DNA of 38,875 bases from CAYXVF01 sp964468125. Its GTDB lineage: Bacteria; Myxococcota; XYA12-FULL-58-9; CAYXVF01. The stretch is from positions 1 through 38,875 of the forward strand of contig CAYXVF010000057.1 in NCBI GenBank assembly GCA_964468125.1, given 5' to 3'. This document shows positions 18,001-24,000 of this stretch, piece by piece (position 1 is the stretch's first letter; each line of letters opens with the position of its first letter). The notes under the pieces are model-generated. The model made no database searches. It worked only from the letters and a program-made list of their open reading frames with translations, and was not told the DNA's origin. Position numbers and translations under genes: made by a program.

Positions 18001-21000
18001 GTGTCTACGTCGAGCTCAAAGCGCAGATAGTAGGTGCTGTCCTCGCTCGGCTGCGGAAAGTCGAAGGGGCTCGCGGGTCCGCCCGGCGCGGGCTCACCCA
18101 AGGGCTCTTGCGCACTCGCCCCGACCGGAGGCCTCAGCCCTGAGGGATAGAACAGATTGGTCGACGGCGGCTCGACGCGCAGACGGAACTGCCCCGGAAG
18201 TGCAGCCAGGCGCAGGTCAAAGCGGTAGAAACCCTGCACCGTGGTGACCTGTCCCTGTTGGCCCGCCGCGAGAAGAACCGGATCGAGGTCCTCGCCGGTC
18301 GTCTCGTCGACGAGAAAGACCCGGGCTCCCGCCACCGGACGAGCCGCCCCCTCGTCGACCTCGTAGATGATCCCGCTCGGATCGATGGCGAGCGCTGGCA
18401 CCTCGACCAGGCCCGAGGTGGCCTCGACCGCTCCCTCTGCGAACACCGCCCCGCTGCTCGTCGCTGCCAACACCCGGTAACGACCGGGGGGAACAGCGCC
18501 GGTCTGATAGCGACCATCCGGTCCGGTGACGACGGTCCGAATGGCGAGCTCCGCGAGATCGGGGTTGTCGCGGGTACTCGTTCGCCCTTCGGCTCCCTCG
18601 GGAACGAGCGCAACAGTGAACCCCGCCACGGGCTCGTCTACATTCACTTCGAAGGTGCCGTTGCGCTCGCCACGGTCGAGAAACACGCGGCCATTCAAGG
18701 TCGCGCTTCCCGCGCCGCCTCCAATTACGAGATCCACCGGCTCGCTTTCGACTCCGAGCGCCGGCAAGACACCGAGCGCCGACACCAAACGTCCCTGTTC
18801 GACCGACTCGATGATGGGCGCCTCGACCTCGAGCTCCCGTCGTGCTCCCGCCGGAAGCGTCGCACTCCAGCGGGGAGACTCGTCCACGAGCGCCGCATCG
18901 TCTGGAGTCGCAAACTCCGCAGGCCCAAAGACCGCTTCGCGGTCAATCAGCACATCGACGGCTTCGAGAGCCACACCCCCCTCGTTCACCAATGTCAGCG
19001 TGTAGCGGATCGGATCGCCCGCTTCGACGACGCCGCCATTGCGATCGGTCGCGCTGAGGTAGGCGCTCACGATCTGCGCGGTCCGGTCGATGACGATCCG
19101 CGTCGGCTGATCACCGGCAATACTCGGGTCACCGTCGCTCAAATAGGTGCGCCCCGCTGCGGACAGGCTCGCCTGATTGACGAGTACGTCCGTGTCCCCA
19201 ACCCTCACATCGAGGGTCACGACTTTCCGCTCTCCTGGAGCGACCGCACCAATGTCTACGGTCGCGGTTCGGTCGTTGAAGGTGCCCGCGTCGTCGCCGG
19301 CGCCGTCCGTGAGAACGACCCCGTCGAGCGTAACGGAGCCTGAAACGAAGGTGGCCTCTTGCGCGATCCGATCGGTCAGGGTCGCAGGCTCAGAGGCCTC
19401 CGCCCCGAGGTTCACGGTGCTGATGCGATAGCGCAGGCGGTCGCCTGGATCCGGGCGACCGTTGCCATCGAGGTCCTCCGCCAAACTCCAGCCTTTTTCC
19501 ACCGCAAAGGTCGATCCACCGCCGACCACCAGCACCGTCGGCTCACCGACGAGCGAGTCGGCGTCACAGGCCTCGCCCACGCTTCGGGTGCAGTCGTCAC
19601 TCGCGACCGCCGACGTCCCCTCGCTGACGATTGTCGCTTGGGTCTCGATCACCGTTCCAGGCAATGCGCGGGGGTCCACCTGGGCCTCGAAGCGTATGAT
19701 CGATTCCTCGTCGCTCGGTGTTTCCCCCGCGGTAGGCAGCACCACTCCGAGGGGGGTTCCCGGGCGTCGGGACACCGTCATCATCGAATCGAAAAGCGGG
19801 CTGCTGCCACGAAGTGGGCCGTCGCTCGAATCGGAGACCGATGCGCCATTCAGAGTCGTCGAAGCGGGTACGTATTGTGTGAAAGGCGGAAGCGGCAGGC
19901 TCGCTCGGGTCGCCACCGACTCGAAGGTCCCGACATTCACCACTCGAAGGGTGTAGCGAATGCGATCCCCTGGCTGCAGTGTGCCGCCGTTGAGGTCCTC
20001 GGCGAAGAGCACGGTGCCGTTCAGAAGAGGCAGGGCGGAGACACTCACCAACGTCGGGTCCGCATCTCCTGGTACGGTCGGATCGTCGGTGAGCACGTCC
20101 TCCATCAACCCCGCGGCGGTGACCCGCGCCTGATTCGCGAGCTGAAGGCCATTGATCGTTCCCATTCGGACGCGCACCTCCAGACGAACTGCGAGGCTCT
20201 CGCCTGGATCTAGCGTACCGAGCGCCCAACTCACTTCGCCCCTCTCCGCGTCGATCTCGGCCCCATCGGCTGTGACGACCTCGAGCGCGTCGGGGATCGG
20301 ATCGACCAGGAATAGCTCCCGAGCGGGGCTCGTCCCCTGATTCAGCAGCTCGATGCTGTAGGAGAAAGTCTGTCCGGGGTTCACGATCCGGTCGTCGTCG
20401 TCGAGCACGACCTTCGCCGCCGCCAGCGACGGGACTTCGTTGACCTCAAACTCCGTCGGGTCGTTTGGAGCGGGGGTGCTCGGCCAATCGCTTCGAACGA
20501 GCGGCACGTCGTCGGCTAGCGCCTCCCCCTGGTTGGCAATGCGTGTTCCGTCCGCCGTTCCCGGATCAACGCGGCCACTCAGCGTGAAAGTGAGCGAAGC
20601 ACCTGGGTCGAGGGATGCGAGCTGAGGCACGCTCGGGGCGGTCCAGACGAGACGGTCGCCGAGGATCTGCGCCGGCGGACTCGACTCCACGTCGATGATT
20701 TCACCGGGGAGCGGATCTTCGAGTCGCACATTCAGCGCCGGAAGCGTTCCGTCGTTGCGAATGCTCAATGTGTAGGCGACTTCGTCGCCGGGCTGAATCG
20801 GAAGGGCACGATCGAGCTCCTTGGTGAAGACGAGCACCGGAAACTCGACGAGCACCACCGTCGGATCGGTGGGCTCCGGAGTCGACGGGTCGTCACTGAG
20901 TAGGACCTCGCTCAGCTCGTCTGCGCGGACGCGGCCCTGGTTCGCGATCGGCGTCCCGTTGGGAACATCGTCGGCAATGCTCGCCGCAAACACGGCCTCG

Positions 21001-24000
21001 AAAGTCTCGCCTGCCGCGAGAGAGACGAGCTCCGGATTGGCGCTCGGGCCAAACAATACCTCCCCCGCGGCGATGACCCCGGGCGTCACGGGGGCGAGAT
21101 TCACGAGCAAAGAAGGGTCGACCGAATCGCGGATCTCGACGTTGGTCGCCGCAGCATTTCCAACATTGCTCACCCGAATCGTGTAGGTCAGCTCGTCTCC
21201 GGGCCGCCGATAGCGATTCGCCGACGACGGCGTCACGGTCTTCGCCACCCGAAGCCGTGGCCCCGAAACGACCCGGATTTCCGTGGGTGAGTCGGCGCTG
21301 CCAACCAGGGGGTCGTCGCTGAGCTCGTCCGGTGCATTGCTCGCAGAGATCCGTGCTTGGTTGGCGATGACGGTTCCATTCGCCAGAGAATCATTGGACC
21401 GCACGGTCAGCGTGACGACCCGTGAGCTTCGCGGCGCGAGGTCGGGCAGATCGACCGTGACGGCTCGGGTGGAGCCATCGAAGCTGCCGCCGTCCGATAC
21501 GGCAACGAACTCGAGCTCCGGGGCGAGCTCGTCGCTCACACTCAGACCTCGTGCGGTTCCCGAGCCACCGTTGTCGACCTCGATCCGATAATCGAAGGTC
21601 TCCCCCGGGGACACCTCGCGCAGCGCCCCAACGGACACGTCTTTCGTGCTCCCGGAGAGATCCGGCGGGCTCAGGATTTCGAGCACCGTCGGGTCCGCAT
21701 CGCCGGGTTGCGCCGGATCGTCCGTCGGCACGGACGGTGTCGCCCCGTCCACACCGATGAAGGCCTGATTGCTCAGCGGGTCATTGTCGAGACCGTTTCG
21801 GATCCGTGCGTCGATCCGGAGCTGACGTGTGGCCCCGGGGTCGACCGTCAGGCCGGTCCACCGAGCCGAATCCCCCGCCAGGCTCCCACCGTCCCGGACG
21901 ACGATCGTGGTGAGCTTGTCGAGGTGCAGGGGATCGAGGACTTCGACGTCCGTGGCCGGGACTCCGCCCAGGTTCTGCAGCGTGATCACGATGCGCACCT
22001 CATCGCCGGGTGCGGCCCGTCTCAAGGGCGCACCGCTGGTCGGGTCCACGAACACCTTCGTGCTCCCGGCGAAGACCGCCCGCCCAGCGACCTCGAGCGC
22101 GGTCGCCTCCTTCGCAACGGTGCTCGGATCCGCGTCCGTGAGGAGGGGACCGCTGAGCTCGTCCGCAATCACCGACGCCTGATTCAGGATCACCGCCCCG
22201 GAAGGCGCATCGTCGTCGAGACGTACATCGACGGTGAGGGTCACCGCATCGCCGGCCGCGAGAGTCTGAAGGCGCGAGTCAGTGGTCGTGCTCCAGGTCA
22301 CGGTCTGCCCACTCACGTTGGCATTCGGTGCGTCCACTGGCTGAAGCTCCGACGGCAGCACGTCGGTCACCGTCACGGACGTTGCGTCGGTGCTGCCACG
22401 ATTTTCGATCACGAGAACGTAGCGCACGACATCACCGGGCGCGGCAGAGCTCACCGGATTGCCGCCGAGGTCGGTCACTGTCTTCGTGCTCGCGCCCAAG
22501 TCGGCACCGCCGCCGATGAAAACGTCCGTCGCGTCGTCGACCGTCGGAGTCTGCGGGTCATCGGACGGCGCGCTCAAACTTCCGGCGGTCACCGTCGCCT
22601 GGTTGCTGACGCGCTGGCCCGCATTCGCGCTCGCGGAAACGGTCGCATCAAAAACCAACTGCACCTCTTCGCCCGGTACGAGCGCCAGTAAAGCCGGTTC
22701 GCTCGCGCCGTTCCATAGGAGCGCGCTACCGTCGAAGGTCGCATTCGCCGGCGTGCTCACGGTTAGAGCGGAATCGATCGGGTCGCGCACGACCAGGTTG
22801 CGAGCCGTCGCGTCACCGTCATTGCGCAGGGTCAGGGTGTAGCGAAGCGTGTCGTTCGGCAGGGTCACGAGAGGCTCGCCGCTCACGTCCGCGACCGACT
22901 TCGTGAATCCGTCGAGGAGTGGCGCGCTTCGGACGGTGAACGCCGTGGCGTCATCGGGGGCGGCGGTCGCGGGGTCGTCCGTATTCACCGGTTGGGAGAA
23001 GCCTGTCACGCTCCCTTGGGTCGACACGACCGTTCCGTCGTCCAAAGGCAACAGGAGGTCCGCGACAACCGTGAGCTCGACGGCGGTCCCAGGAGGAATT
23101 GCGGCGAGGGCGGGGACCTGACTGGCGGTGAATTGGACGCTTCCCGGTTGGAGCAGGCCCCCCCCGCTGTCGACCACCGTGAGCTCGCTAGAGATCGGAA
23201 TCTCGAGCGTGACCCCCGTCGCGTCGACATTGCCGCTGTTTTCGATTCGAGCGGTGTAGCGAACCCGGTCCCCCGGGTTGTATTCGCTGTCATCGTCTCC
23301 AACGCGCTCGACGGCGAGCGTCGCGACGGCGCGTGATTCAGCCACCACCGTAAAGTCGGTGGTCTGCGCCCCCGGGGCTTCCGCGTCACCGTCACTTCGC
23401 ACCGGGGCCGCAAGGGTCGCGGATTCGGCTGTGGCCTGATTGGCCACGACCGTCCCGTCTACGGTGGAGCTTCGGACCGTCGCGTCGACGACGAGCGCAG
23501 TGCTGTCGCCAGGGTTCAGTGTTCCCAAGGCAAAGCGCGCCTCGTTGCCGCTCACCGTCCCGCCGATTGCACTCGGGTCTTCGAGCTCCTCTGGAAGCGG
23601 GTCGATGATCACGAGCGACTCGATGGGAGAAGTGCCTCCGACGGTCACCTCGATGCTATAGCGAATACGGTCACCAGGACCGTAAGGCGTCCCGGGCGAG
23701 AGGTCCTGCACGCGCTTGCTCAGCGTCAGGGCCACCTCCGAGCTCACCACGAAGACCGTCGGGTCCGCACTGCCGGACACGGTCGGGTCATCTGAATCCA
23801 CCGGGGGCACCCCGAGGGTGCTCACGCTCGCCTGATTGCTGACGACGGTTCCGTTGGCGATGGGGGAGCGAACGTCGGCCTCGATCAGGAGCTCGACGGC
23901 GTTGCCGGGCCCCACACCGATCGACGCCAGGCGCGGATCACTGCCGGAGTCGAACTCGACCGTTCCCGTCCCCACCGTGCCCGCCGGTGCCACCACGTTG

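Noticed and set aside
16689..18143. 484-codon plus-strand open frame
   Set aside because: Also antisense to the giant gene (SdrD-like and beta domains). There is no domain and no ribosome-binding site, and the residue composition is typical of a shadow frame.
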